Shown piece by piece: positions 44,970 through 53,923 of a stretch of DNA of 64,000 nt. Both the position numbers and the translations under genes were made by a program. The notes under the pieces are model-generated. The model was not told the origin of the DNA. It did no database searches and worked only from the letters and a program-made list of their open reading frames with translations. How positions within the stretch are numbered: position 1 is the first letter of the stretch; each line of letters begins with the position of its first letter. The stretch is from JAYZQT01 sp964412235 (GTDB lineage: Bacteria > Pseudomonadota > Alphaproteobacteria > MPNO01 > UBA830): assembly GCA_964412235.1 (NCBI GenBank), contig CAYPNT010000005.1, positions 1 to 64,000 of the forward strand, in the 5' to 3' direction.

Positions 44970-45433
44970 GTAAACTGTCTGTAAAGATCAATGGGGAAGA
45001 CGTAAGCGCGGAGGTGGAGCCCCGCCTTTCGCTTGCAGATTTTATACGCGATCATCGCCGATTAACGGGCACACACTTGGGCTGTGAACACGGGGTTTGT
45101 GGAGCCTGCACCATCTTGATGAACGGGGAACCAATCCGCTCGTGCATAACATTCGCCGTTATCGCCAACGGAACTGAAATAACAACCATCGAAGGTTTTG
45201 ATGACGACGAGCCAATGGAACAGCTTAGGAAAGCTTTTCACGAACACCACGCACTGCAGTGCGGGTATTGCACACCCGGCATGCTGGTTGCCGCCCGGGA
45301 TATCGTCATGCGTTTGCCAGAGGCGGATGAGGAACGAGTGCGACTGGAACTGGCTGGAAATCTTTGCCGATGCACCGGTTATGTTGGAATTGTCAATGCG
45401 ATTCTAGCGGTCTTAAATAACCGGCTAGCTTAA
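44966..45433 (+). CDS. Molybdenum hydroxylase 2Fe-2S subunit (CoxS-type)
   Basis: The 155-residue protein has both clusters of the family: a plant-type ferredoxin domain with LGCEHGVCGACTILMNGEPIRSC in the N-terminal half and a helical domain with QCGYCTPGML and GNLCRCTGYVG. It is the electron link between the molybdenum centre and FAD. There is no signal peptide, so the enzyme is cytoplasmic. The sole FAD and 2Fe-2S genes lie between two large-subunit genes. Confidence 0.9.
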   Translation: MSKLSVKINGEDVSAEVEPRLSLADFIRDHRRLTGTHLGCEHGVCGACTILMNGEPIRSCITFAVIANGTEITTIEGFDDDEPMEQLRKAFHEHHALQCGYCTPGMLVAARDIVMRLPEADEERVRLELAGNLCRCTGYVGIVNAILAVLNNRLA

Positions 45434-45451
45434 ACAATCAACTCACAGGTA

Positions 45452-47803
45452 ATGTCCGAGGAATCACCTAAGTCTGGAATTGGCGCGCGTGTCTTACGGA
45501 AGGAAGACGCGCGATTTCTTCATGGCCACGGTCGTTATGTCGCCGACATAAGCCGTCCAAGAATGTTGGAAGCGGCGGTTCTGCGAAGTCCCATTGCTCA
45601 CGCTTCTAACCTAAATATCCAAAAACCAGTAGGCCATGAGGGACAAGTGTTTACAGCGCAAGACCTGGCCGCCGGAGGTGTTCGCCCGATCCATGTTGTT
45701 TCTAAATATCCGGGACATCGAGCATCGGATTATCCACACTTAGCGGACGAAAAAATACGATTTGTAGGCGAAGCAGTCGCGGTATGTCTGGCGGATACGC
45801 GGGCTGAAGCGGAGGACCTTGTGGCCCAGACCACTTTAGAATTTGAACCTTTGTCGCCGGTTGTCGATATGCTGTCTGCGAGTGATTGTGAAGCTGAGCG
45901 GGTTCATGAAAACTGGGATGACAACATAATCCTTGAAACGAAAATTTCCGAAAATGCAGAGGCGATGATTGAGGCTGATATTTCGGTTAAGCGAACATTT
46001 CGGATGAACCGACAGGCTGTCAATCCGCTAGAAGGGGCTGCGGTTATGGCCGAATGGGACGCACGCGAGGATAGGCTTATTGTCTACAGTGCATCTCAAA
46101 TTCCTCATATTTTGAGGAATGCCCTCTGTGAATGTCTCGGTTTAGCTCAGCATAAGGTTCGCGTTATCGCACCCGATGTTGGGGGTGGTTTTGGATACAA
46201 GTGCGTGCTGGTTCCTGAGGAAATATTTATTCCATGGGTAGCGATGCAGGTTAAGCGACCCGTTCGCTGGATACAGGATCGGCGTGAACACCTAGTAGCT
46301 GCAGCAAATGCTCGAGAACATCATTACGAGGTAACGCTTCATTCCGATTTAGAAGGAAATTTTATAGGAGTGGAAGCCGATATAACCGTCGATTCCGGCG
46401 CCTACTCTGTTTATCCCCATTCCAATATCTTGGAATCAACTATGGCAGGCCGTACATTGCACGGTCCGTATATGTTTGCTTCCTACAAGGTGCGGGCACG
46501 AGCCGTAGCCACAAATAAGCCGCCGATAGTACCCTACCGGGGCGTTGCTCGTCCTGGCATCTGTTTTGCCATGGAGTTAGCTGTGGATGCTTTAGCCCGG
46601 AAACTCTATCGTGAACCAAGTGAGTTAAGAGCACAAAACCTCGTACCCTCCGAGAAAATGCCATATAAAACCATCACAGGTGGGGAGTTTGATAGCGGGG
46701 ATTACCGCGAAGCCCTACATCGAGCTGTTTCGTTGATTGATCTTCAGGCACAGCGTACGCGACAACGCGTGGGCGAATCCGACGGTCGCCTAATTGGCGT
46801 TGGCTTTGGTAGTTATATAGAAATGACAGCATTGCAAACCTCTGCCGCAGCGGGGGCAGGATTGGCGGCAATACCAGGTTATGAACAATCCCACCTTCGA
46901 TTAATGCCTGATGGCTCGCTTGAGATCGGCGTTGGTATTCAAAACCACGGACAGGGCATGGAGACCACTCTCGCCCAAGTTGCCTGTGAAAAATTTGGTC
47001 TACAAATCGAAAATGTCGTGGTGCGGCATGGAGATACGGCTACTTCGCCATACTCCACCGGAACATATGCGTCGCGGTCGATGGTAATGGCAGGGGGCGC
47101 GATCGCCCGAACTTGCGATGTTCTTGGCGCCCGGATCAAGCGGATTGGCGCACATTTATTGCAATGTGATCTGACCGATACCACTATCAACAACGCGAGC
47201 GTTGTTGGTCCAACTGGGGATGTAACAATAGCTGAGATAGCGCGTGTCTGGCATCGAAACCCTGAGGAGTTACCCGAGGACGTCGATCCGGCGGGGGTAG
47301 AGGTTACGTCTGGTTTTCGGCCGTCACCAGACAATAGTCCGTTTTCTTATGCCACTCACGCGGCGGTTGTGGCGGTGGACCCGGAGTTGGGTGAGGTCGA
47401 AATTCTTGATTATGTAATCTCGGAAGATTGTGGGACCATTGTAAATCCGATGATTGTTGACGGGCAGATTATAGGTGGAGCACTACAGGGTGTTGGGACT
47501 GCACTTTGTGAGGAAGCCCAATATGATGCTGAGGGACAGCCGCTTTCCTCGACTTTTGCTGACTACATAATGCCCGGATCAACAGATCTGCCGAAAATCC
47601 GCCTTGATCATCTCGTAACGCCGTCTCCTTTAACGGAGTTCGGTGTTAAAGGTCTCGGTGAGGGGGGAGCAATTCCCCCACCTGCTGCTATCGCAAATGC
47701 TATCAACGATGCTATTAAAGTTTACGGTGTTGAGGTGGACGAAACCCCCATTACACCGCGTCGGCTCCGCAAAAAACTATCTTCTTCCAACCCGCCGCGA
47801 TAA
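45452..47803 (+). CDS. Molybdenum hydroxylase large subunit (CoxL/XDH-type), second copy
   Basis: The 783-residue protein is a close paralogue of the first large subunit: GIGARVLRKEDARFLHGHGRYVADI at the start, the same PYRGVARPG active-site loop and GLGEGGAIPPP with the catalytic Glu. It starts 18 bases after the 2Fe-2S gene, so it belongs to the same operon. The shared motifs suggest a tandem duplication that then diverged. It might compete with the first subunit for the single FAD and FeS partners, giving two substrate specificities, or form a mixed complex. Both are inference. Confidence 0.86.
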   Translation: MSEESPKSGIGARVLRKEDARFLHGHGRYVADISRPRMLEAAVLRSPIAHASNLNIQKPVGHEGQVFTAQDLAAGGVRPIHVVSKYPGHRASDYPHLADEKIRFVGEAVAVCLADTRAEAEDLVAQTTLEFEPLSPVVDMLSASDCEAERVHENWDDNIILETKISENAEAMIEADISVKRTFRMNRQAVNPLEGAAVMAEWDAREDRLIVYSASQIPHILRNALCECLGLAQHKVRVIAPDVGGGFGYKCVLVPEEIFIPWVAMQVKRPVRWIQDRREHLVAAANAREHHYEVTLHSDLEGNFIGVEADITVDSGAYSVYPHSNILESTMAGRTLHGPYMFASYKVRARAVATNKPPIVPYRGVARPGICFAMELAVDALARKLYREPSELRAQNLVPSEKMPYKTITGGEFDSGDYREALHRAVSLIDLQAQRTRQRVGESDGRLIGVGFGSYIEMTALQTSAAAGAGLAAIPGYEQSHLRLMPDGSLEIGVGIQNHGQGMETTLAQVACEKFGLQIENVVVRHGDTATSPYSTGTYASRSMVMAGGAIARTCDVLGARIKRIGAHLLQCDLTDTTINNASVVGPTGDVTIAEIARVWHRNPEELPEDVDPAGVEVTSGFRPSPDNSPFSYATHAAVVAVDPELGEVEILDYVISEDCGTIVNPMIVDGQIIGGALQGVGTALCEEAQYDAEGQPLSSTFADYIMPGSTDLPKIRLDHLVTPSPLTEFGVKGLGEGGAIPPPAAIANAINDAIKVYGVEVDETPITPRRLRKKLSSSNPPR

Positions 47804-47961
47804 GTTGTCTATCGCAAACGGGCTTGACAAAATAAGATAGGACGAAAAACTCTCTAGTCCACATAGTTTGTCCAGCCCCGGTTGGGGTTGCGAAAAAAGT
47901 GGGAATTGTCACATGATGACTAAGTTATTTTGATTATTTTGTTCTCTGGGAAGAGATAATA

Positions 47962-49308
47962 ATGAGCGGAACACGGAAAATTAAATTAAATGCATTTATG
48001 CGGCCCACTACTATTCACACAGGGAGTTGGCGGTGGCCTGGGGCATTTGCGGATGCAAATTTTAACTTCGAACACATAAAACTATTTGCTCAACGGCTTG
48101 AGCAAGCAAAGTTTGACAGCTTTTTTATGGCCGATCACTTGGCCGTACTCAACATGCCGCCTGAAGCACTTCGGCGATCCACGACACCGACGTCCTTTGA
48201 ACCGTTTACTCTTCTATCAGCGCTCGCTATGTGTACTGCCCGACTCGGTCTTATGGCAACGGGATCGACGACCTATGATGAGCCTTTTCACATTGCACGT
48301 CGATTTGCATCGCTTGATCATATTAGCGGGGGTCGAGCAGGATGGAACATCGTCACGACCTCTAATCCAGACGCTTCTAAAAACTTTGGTAAGGAAGTGC
48401 ATCTTGAACATGCTCAACGTTACAAGCGGGCACGAGAGTTTTACGACGTCGTTACTGGGCTTTGGGACAGTTGGGCTGAAGATGCATTTATTAGGGACCA
48501 AGAAGCTGGTGTCTTCATGGATCCTGAAAAAATGCATGTACTTGATCACCAAGGGGAATATTTTAGCGTCCGCGGTCCTTTGAATATTGCCCGACCGGTC
48601 CAAGGTTGGCCGGTGATTGTGCAAGCGGGAGGATCGGATGCGGGCCGACAGCTTGCTGCAGAGACTGCGGAAGCAGTTTTTGCCGCCCAGAGCAACCTAG
48701 AAGCAGGAAAAGCATTTTATAAAGATGTTAAGGCTCGTATGCGAACCGTTGGGCGTGATCCGGACCACTTAAAAATTATGCCGGGTTGCTTGGTGATTGT
48801 CGGTGATACGGTGAAAGAAGCTAGGGAAAAGCGAGCAAAGCTAGACAGCCTTGTACACGAAGAAAGTGCGATTGCTTCTCTCTCCATTACTTTAGGTGTT
48901 GATGCTTCAAAGTTCGACCCGGATGGCTTCCTTCCCGATAATTTACCAGAAAGTAATGCTACAAAGTCGGGTCGAGATCGCGCTGTCTTGTTAGCGGAGA
49001 AAGAGGGCCTTACCATTCGGCAATTGGCCCAAAGACTTGGTGGTTATTCTGGTTTAGCAATGGTAGGGACCCCTATAACGATTGCTGATGAGATGGAAGA
49101 ATGGCTTGAAACCCAGGGAAGCGACGGATTTACCATAATGTTTCCGTTTCTACCCGACGGGCTGAATGATATGGTTGATCGGGTCATACCAGAAGTACAG
49201 AGGCGCGGTTTGTATCGAACGGAATATGAGGGCACGACTTTACGGGAAAACCTGGGTTTACCACGACCTGCGAACCAGTACTTTTCTCAAAGTGAAGCTG
49301 CTGAGTAG
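47962..49308 (+). CDS. LLM-class flavin-dependent monooxygenase (NtaA/DszA/DmoA-like)
   Basis: The 448-residue protein belongs to the nitrilotriacetate/dimethylsulfide monooxygenase group of luciferase-like enzymes. Landmarks are RWPGAFADANFNFEHIKLFAQRLEQAKFDSFFMADHLAV, AMCTARLGLMATGSTTYDEPFHIARRFASLDHISGGRAGWNIVTTSN (flavin-binding core) and GWPVIVQAGGSDAGRQLAAETAEAVF. These enzymes use FMNH2 and O2 to cleave C-N or C-S bonds. The start ATG at 47962 has no strong partner gene; the operon before it ended 158 bases upstream, and the next gene starts after 273 bases without a gene. A flavin reductase is required from elsewhere. Confidence 0.87.
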   Translation: MSGTRKIKLNAFMRPTTIHTGSWRWPGAFADANFNFEHIKLFAQRLEQAKFDSFFMADHLAVLNMPPEALRRSTTPTSFEPFTLLSALAMCTARLGLMATGSTTYDEPFHIARRFASLDHISGGRAGWNIVTTSNPDASKNFGKEVHLEHAQRYKRAREFYDVVTGLWDSWAEDAFIRDQEAGVFMDPEKMHVLDHQGEYFSVRGPLNIARPVQGWPVIVQAGGSDAGRQLAAETAEAVFAAQSNLEAGKAFYKDVKARMRTVGRDPDHLKIMPGCLVIVGDTVKEAREKRAKLDSLVHEESAIASLSITLGVDASKFDPDGFLPDNLPESNATKSGRDRAVLLAEKEGLTIRQLAQRLGGYSGLAMVGTPITIADEMEEWLETQGSDGFTIMFPFLPDGLNDMVDRVIPEVQRRGLYRTEYEGTTLRENLGLPRPANQYFSQSEAAE

Positions 49309-49581
49309 AAGTGAAAACCATCTGTTCTTTGCAAACCCAAAATTTGTAGTTGTCTAAATGCCTAGGTTAGGGTCTGAGGTGGTCGCCTCCCAAATTTATC
49401 GACAGTGTAAAACCACTAACCGCATTAATTGATAGCCACAGATCTGCGCGAGCAATATTGGTATTCTTTTAGTGGTCCTTTTCGGTTTAAGCTATTATGT
49501 TTCCACCACATCCTTTTCGATGGTTAGGTTTTTACCAGGAAGGGGGAATAAAAATCGAAATTTTTTGTTGGAGAACACGCC
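49309..49581. other. Intergenic region before the aminotransferase gene
   Basis: The 273 bases hold no coding frame I can support. They are A/T-rich in the last hundred bases with several T tracts, and probably contain the promoter of the aminotransferase operon. No tRNA-like fold or clear hairpin was found. Confidence 0.35.
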
Positions 49582-50727
49582 GTGACTGCTCTGCTGTCCG
49601 ATATTGATCCAGATGGTCTTCTGGAATACTCCGTAGTATTTAGTGACCGTTCGCTAAACCATATGTCAGCGTCTTTTCAAGATGTGATGAAGGACGTCTC
49701 AAAAACTTTGAAACACGTTTATAATGCGGCGTCGGTTGCCTTAGTCCCGGGTGGGGGTACTTATGGAATGGAAGCTGTTGCCCGGCAATATGCAACGGAC
49801 AAAAGTTGTCTCGTACTCCGCAATGGTTGGTTTAGTTATCGCTGGTCCCAGATTTTTGAAGCGGGCGGCATTCCCGCTAATGAAATTGTGTTGAAGGCGC
49901 GACCGGTACAAGGAGGTACGCAGCCAGCTTATGAACCCGCCCCTATTACCGAGGTTATCAGCACAATTGCTGACGAAAAACCGGACCTTGTGTTTGCGCC
50001 CCACGTCGAGACCGCGTCCGGAATAATGTTATCAGACGATTATTTGCGCGCGGCATCAAAAGCTGTACACGATGTTGGTGGGCTTTTCGTATTAGATTGT
50101 GTCGCCTCGGGTGCCGTCTGGGTTGATATGCAAGATGTGGGGGTGGATATTTTGATTAGTGCGCCCCAGAAGGGATGGAGTGCGTCACCCTGTGGGGCGC
50201 TCGTTATGTTCAGTGAGCTTGGAAGACACAAAATAGAGGAAACCAATAGTTCGAGTTTTGCTGCCGATCTTAAGAAATGGCTTCAGATCATGGAAACTTA
50301 CGAAGCTGGAGGCCATGCTTACCACGCAACGATGCCGACAGATGCAATAACAAAGTTTCATGCAGCAATGAAGGAGACCGAGAGTTACGGCTTTGCGAAA
50401 ATGATGAGTCAGCAAAAGCTGTTGGGGCAGCGTGTAAGAGAATTGTTGGGTGAAAAGGGGTTTAAGAGCCTCGCCGCTGAAGGCTATGGCGCACCCGGGG
50501 TGGTGGTGTCCTATACTGATGACCCTGATATCCAAAATGGCAGTAAGTTTTCTGCTGTTGGATTACAAACAGCTGCAGGGGTGCCGCTAATGTGTGATGA
50601 GGGAGATGACTTTCGTACGTTCCGGGTTGGCTTATTTGGGCTCGATAAATTACAGAACATCGACCGGACGGTAGATATATTGGAAGAAGCATTAGATAAT
50701 GTCATTGGGGTTGCGAACACCCGGTAG
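49582..50727 (+). CDS. Class V PLP aminotransferase (alanine-glyoxylate aminotransferase-like)
   Basis: The 381-residue protein is a fold-type I, class V aminotransferase. The PLP lysine is Lys197 in ISAPQKGWSAS, the ring-stacking region is VALVPGGGTYGMEAVARQY, and LFVLDCVASGAVWVDMQDVGVDILI supplies the Asp that contacts PLP. Homologues transaminate glyoxylate, serine or taurine-like amines (Tpa, serine-pyruvate types). The start is a GTG at 49582 with GGAG nine bases upstream. The next gene, a ferredoxin-like protein, follows after 18 bases, so they form an operon. Confidence 0.85.
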   Translation: MTALLSDIDPDGLLEYSVVFSDRSLNHMSASFQDVMKDVSKTLKHVYNAASVALVPGGGTYGMEAVARQYATDKSCLVLRNGWFSYRWSQIFEAGGIPANEIVLKARPVQGGTQPAYEPAPITEVISTIADEKPDLVFAPHVETASGIMLSDDYLRAASKAVHDVGGLFVLDCVASGAVWVDMQDVGVDILISAPQKGWSASPCGALVMFSELGRHKIEETNSSSFAADLKKWLQIMETYEAGGHAYHATMPTDAITKFHAAMKETESYGFAKMMSQQKLLGQRVRELLGEKGFKSLAAEGYGAPGVVVSYTDDPDIQNGSKFSAVGLQTAAGVPLMCDEGDDFRTFRVGLFGLDKLQNIDRTVDILEEALDNVIGVANTR

Positions 50728-50745
50728 CTATTTTGACAAATTCGA

Positions 50746-51447
50746 GTGGGAATGATTAAGGAACTCAATGCCCGTTTAGATAAAACGGGCCTCTTTGTGC
50801 GCGGCGGATTTTATCCTTCTACGGAAGATGAGGTGCCGAGACTACCGGGTGGTCAGAAGACGGAGACAGTAATTCTAATTGGAAACGCCGGAGTGGATTT
50901 GTGGCGTTGTTTTCAGGAGCAGGCTGTTTTGTCACGTAAACAACCGCTCGATAGCTGGCTAAGGTCTGTGATAGAAGGTCTGTCCGAATGTGTGGGCGCT
51001 CACATGTTGCTGCCTAACGAAGGTCCCCCATTCATACCCATACAAGAGTGGGCTATGAGAGCTGAGCGCGTATATCGTTCGCCGATAGGCATTCTCATAC
51101 ATCCAGAATATGGTCTTTGGCATGTTTACCGCGCCGCTTTACTTTTCAGTACTAGGCTGGCCTTGCCCACAAGGTCTAATAACACTAGTCCTTGTGCGAC
51201 ATGCATGACGCGCCCTTGTCTCTCAGTGTGTCCTGCTGACGCCTTTTCGCCAGATCGCTTTGATGCGCTTTCGTGCGTGTCACATGTGGAAAGCAACGCC
51301 GGAGAAAATTGTCTGAATAATGGCTGTTTAGCGCGCCGTGCGTGCCCTGTCGGAAAAGAGTATCGTTATGAGCCTGATCAACAAGCGTTTCATACACATG
51401 CAATGGTTCGGGCTGTGAAAAGTGGTTTTGGGGGGATTAATGCCTAG
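50746..51447 (+). CDS. Cys-rich 4Fe-4S ferredoxin-like protein (uncharacterised family)
   Basis: The 233-residue protein has an N-terminal region (RGGFYPSTEDEVPRLPGG, VILIGNAGVDLWRCF) and a Cys cluster at about 148-205. The cluster reads SPCATCMTRPCLSVCPADAF, LSCVSHV and ENCLNNGCLARRACPVG, enough to bind one or two iron-sulfur clusters. HPEYGLWHVYRAALLF precedes it. It resembles a family found near QueG- and RdhA-type proteins, but I do not know its function. The start is a GTG at 50746 or an ATG six bases later; neither has a strong ribosome-binding site. It overlaps the next, opposite gene by about ten bases at the 3' end. Confidence 0.75.
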   Translation: MGMIKELNARLDKTGLFVRGGFYPSTEDEVPRLPGGQKTETVILIGNAGVDLWRCFQEQAVLSRKQPLDSWLRSVIEGLSECVGAHMLLPNEGPPFIPIQEWAMRAERVYRSPIGILIHPEYGLWHVYRAALLFSTRLALPTRSNNTSPCATCMTRPCLSVCPADAFSPDRFDALSCVSHVESNAGENCLNNGCLARRACPVGKEYRYEPDQQAFHTHAMVRAVKSGFGGINA

Positions 51448-51880
51448 TTGGATCGAAGCCGACCCAGGCCATTTCAACGGCTTGTTCTATCTCCATCGCG
51501 TCGCGCAACTCTTCGTATAGTGTGTCCCCTACCAAACGCCAAATATCTCTCGTTATACGCGCAATTGCTTGAAATGCATCTCGCGTATCTATATGGCCCG
51601 GGTCAAAGCCATACTCATTTGCCCATTCAACTATTCCGTCGCTGTCCTCATACTCGGAAGCCACAGAGCCCAGGTAGCGAATGGCATCTTTCAATTCGGG
51701 GGGAGCCTCACCATGGAGGCATGTAAAGTAGAACTCCATTTCATGAGTTCGACCCCTAATAATACACTTGTAGTGATCACAATCATCTGGGATGTGAGAT
51801 TGGTGAAGGTCTGGGTTGTCTTTAGACGGCTGATATTCCCACGATATTTTCGCGCGGGATATAAAATCCTCTATGTCCAT
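51437..51880 (-). CDS. Hypothetical protein, resembling phage/plasmid-associated small proteins
   Basis: The 147-residue acidic protein starts DIEDFISRAKISWEYQPSKD and continues with RGRTHEMEFYFTCLHG and YGFDPGHIDTRDAFQAIARITRDIWRLVGDTLYEELR. This layout (SWEY-like start, central strand pair, LGxxLYEEL helix) resembles small proteins I have seen on phage and plasmid genomes; the resemblance is from memory and is weak. The start at 51880 is chosen because AGGTAAA lies upstream and it aligns with that pattern; a longer frame to 51952 exists. It converges with, and overlaps, the ferredoxin-like gene. I cannot assign a function. Confidence 0.6.
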   Translation of the reverse strand: MDIEDFISRAKISWEYQPSKDNPDLHQSHIPDDCDHYKCIIRGRTHEMEFYFTCLHGEAPPELKDAIRYLGSVASEYEDSDGIVEWANEYGFDPGHIDTRDAFQAIARITRDIWRLVGDTLYEELRDAMEIEQAVEMAWVGFDPTRH

Positions 51881-51987
51881 ACGGGCGAATTTACCTGTTT
51901 TTTCTGATGTTGTTATAAATAAGGTGCGATATAAAACAGTCTTACGTGACAATGCAATACGGTCGCGAATTTGGTATAACTACTTAA

Positions 51988-52899
51988 ATGTCAATTCTTT
52001 CAATTCCTGAACCAGCCAACCTTTTAAGCGTGTCCATGGACGATGGTGCAACTATAATTGTACGTCAATATGGTGATACGTCTAAATCTCGCGTCATCCT
52101 AAGCCATGGGAATGGCTTCGCAATTGACGGATATATCCCCTTTTGGGCGCTTCTTTTGTCTGATTTCGAAGTGGTCGTCTTTGATTTTAGGAATTATGGA
52201 CGTAATCCGGTGCATGACGGTGATCACGACTATAAACGATTTTATTCCGATATGGGTGCGCTTTATGGCTCGGTTGAGCATGAGTTTGGTCCAAAAACCC
52301 AGGCCGGAGTTTTTCATTCTATGTCAGCGCGTGTAAATCTCAACTTGGCACTGGAGGGGCAGAGGCATTTAGATGCAATGATCCTATTTGACCCACCTAT
52401 GGTCCCAATGCAAGGTCACCCCTTACGCCAATGCCTGATGGACGAAGAGGAACTCCTTTGGAGATGGAGCGCCGGGCGACCGGAGTGTTTTGAAAACCCG
52501 ACCGAACTTGCCACGACATTTTCCAAATCACGGATGCTTTCGGGTTGGGTTGATGGCGCTTATGAAATGATGGCTCGATCCGTGTTAAGGGAGGAGCCCG
52601 ATACTGGGTTGTGGCGTCTAGTCTGCAGCCCGCTAAGAGAATCCCACATATATAGACAAAACGCCGATTTAAACATATGGCCTTTTGTTGATGAGTTACC
52701 TTGTCCAGTGTTACTGGTTGGTGGAGACCCGGAAACAGACAGACCGTCTGTGCCGTCCTTTGCTTGCAAAGCACTTGGGATGGAAAGAGGTTGGAGATAT
52801 AAATGTGTTCCTGATACAAATCATTTTGCCCAACTGCAAAAACCTGAAGCTTGTGTCGAATTAACCCATGAATTTCTGTCAGAGGCCGGCCTGTTTTGA
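51988..52899 (+). CDS. Alpha/beta hydrolase with atypical nucleophile elbow
   Basis: The 303-residue protein shows VILSHGNGFAIDGYIPFWALLL (oxyanion region), VVVFDFRNYGRNP and the nucleophile Ser111 in VFHSMSARVNL. The usual GHSMGG is here FHSMSA, so the two glycines flanking the elbow are replaced. The likely acid is Asp in LVGGDPETDRPS and the base His in PDTNHFAQ. Similar GNGF-type hydrolases act on small esters, but none is characterised well enough to assign a reaction. It sits between the hypothetical gene and the RdhA-like gene, divergent from the former and convergent with the latter. Confidence 0.8.
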   Translation: MSILSIPEPANLLSVSMDDGATIIVRQYGDTSKSRVILSHGNGFAIDGYIPFWALLLSDFEVVVFDFRNYGRNPVHDGDHDYKRFYSDMGALYGSVEHEFGPKTQAGVFHSMSARVNLNLALEGQRHLDAMILFDPPMVPMQGHPLRQCLMDEEELLWRWSAGRPECFENPTELATTFSKSRMLSGWVDGAYEMMARSVLREEPDTGLWRLVCSPLRESHIYRQNADLNIWPFVDELPCPVLLVGGDPETDRPSVPSFACKALGMERGWRYKCVPDTNHFAQLQKPEACVELTHEFLSEAGLF

Positions 52900-52916
52900 G
52901 GCGGTATACTGTATGT

Positions 52917-53912
52917 TTAGGATGTAACGCTTTTCGGGTTTAATCTATTTTTGCGAGCCGTCATTTTTTCCGCCATCTTGGGCCCTCGCCCCGGTGTGGA
53001 CCATGGGCACACTGCAATGCAGATCCCGCAGCCTTGTGTTTCGTTAAAATATGGAATGCATTTGTCAAAATCGACGTACCATTTTTCGATTCCGCGCACC
53101 GGATTTTTCTCGCGGTGGATGGCGTCGGGCGGGCACGCGTTGGTGCAGATTTGGCAATTAGTACAAAAATCGTCAGCGCCGAAGACGTCTGGAACGTTAG
53201 TAACTAATGGTATGTCGGTAAGCACTCCAGCGAGTCGTAATGAGGATCCAAATTGGCGGTTTATGAGAGAGCCGTGCTTTCCAAGTTCGCCCATACCGGC
53301 TTCGATAGCAGCGGGGATTAGCAACATCGGCCCGGCCGTTGGCCCGCCATGGGGTCTCGCTGAATAACCGTGTCCTTGTATGAAATTTGCGATTGCGCGA
53401 GCAGCGCGGGTGCCGCGGTTATATTGGGTAATGACCTCAATCGGCGATTCGATCGATGGGGCCTTGACAAGCTCGGTGTGGTCCATCGCGACGCCGATTA
53501 TAACAACCCAGGGTTCGGTTATCTCAAAACCTTCGAACACCCATTGCTGGTCCACTCGCGCAACTCCGATAATGTCGCTTTCATTAGCTAGGCCATGTGC
53601 GACAATGCGTGTGACCCAGTTTTCTGGTGTATCCTCAGTAGCTGAATCGGGCTGTTCCGGTCGCTTGGTGCTGCCACGCCCCCCAAATTTATGCTGAAAA
53701 CCCTGCAATTCCGGATATTCGTCGTATCGCTTCAGGTAATAGTCCTGGAGGGCTTTATGTGGTAAATCGTCGTCACCGTAATGCCAGAAGATCGGTGTTG
53801 GGGGCCGAATTTTCGTTTCCCCTAGGCCATTGAGCGTATTGCCTGAAACGTCAGGGAACAAAGCAAGCTGTTCAGCGGGTGGTTGGTATATAGGCTTTTC
53901 TGGTTTCGGCAT
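52917..53912 (-). CDS. RdhA-like corrinoid/4Fe-4S protein (short reductive-dehalogenase family)
   Basis: The 331-residue protein ends with two ferredoxin-like motifs: Cys250/253/256/260 (CTNCQICTNACP) and Cys285/295/298/302 (CIPYFN then CGICIAVCPW). Before them IPAAIEAGMGELGKHGSLINRQFGSSLRLAGVLTDIPL matches the RdhA/QueG-type domain that binds cobalamin. It is half the length of respiratory or aerobic reductive dehalogenases (about 450-700), has no Tat signal and no adjacent rdhB membrane anchor. It may remove a halogen or reduce another bond from an unknown substrate. Its companion is a ferritin-like gene whose stop lies upstream on the same strand, eleven bases away. Confidence 0.78.
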   Translation of the reverse strand: MPKPEKPIYQPPAEQLALFPDVSGNTLNGLGETKIRPPTPIFWHYGDDDLPHKALQDYYLKRYDEYPELQGFQHKFGGRGSTKRPEQPDSATEDTPENWVTRIVAHGLANESDIIGVARVDQQWVFEGFEITEPWVVIIGVAMDHTELVKAPSIESPIEVITQYNRGTRAARAIANFIQGHGYSARPHGGPTAGPMLLIPAAIEAGMGELGKHGSLINRQFGSSLRLAGVLTDIPLVTNVPDVFGADDFCTNCQICTNACPPDAIHREKNPVRGIEKWYVDFDKCIPYFNETQGCGICIAVCPWSTPGRGPKMAEKMTARKNRLNPKSVTS

Positions 53913-53923
53913 CGAGGTATCGT

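Noticed and set aside
41788..45433. Form I CO dehydrogenase
   Set aside because: The active-site loop reads PYRGVARP, not AYRCSFR, in both large subunits.
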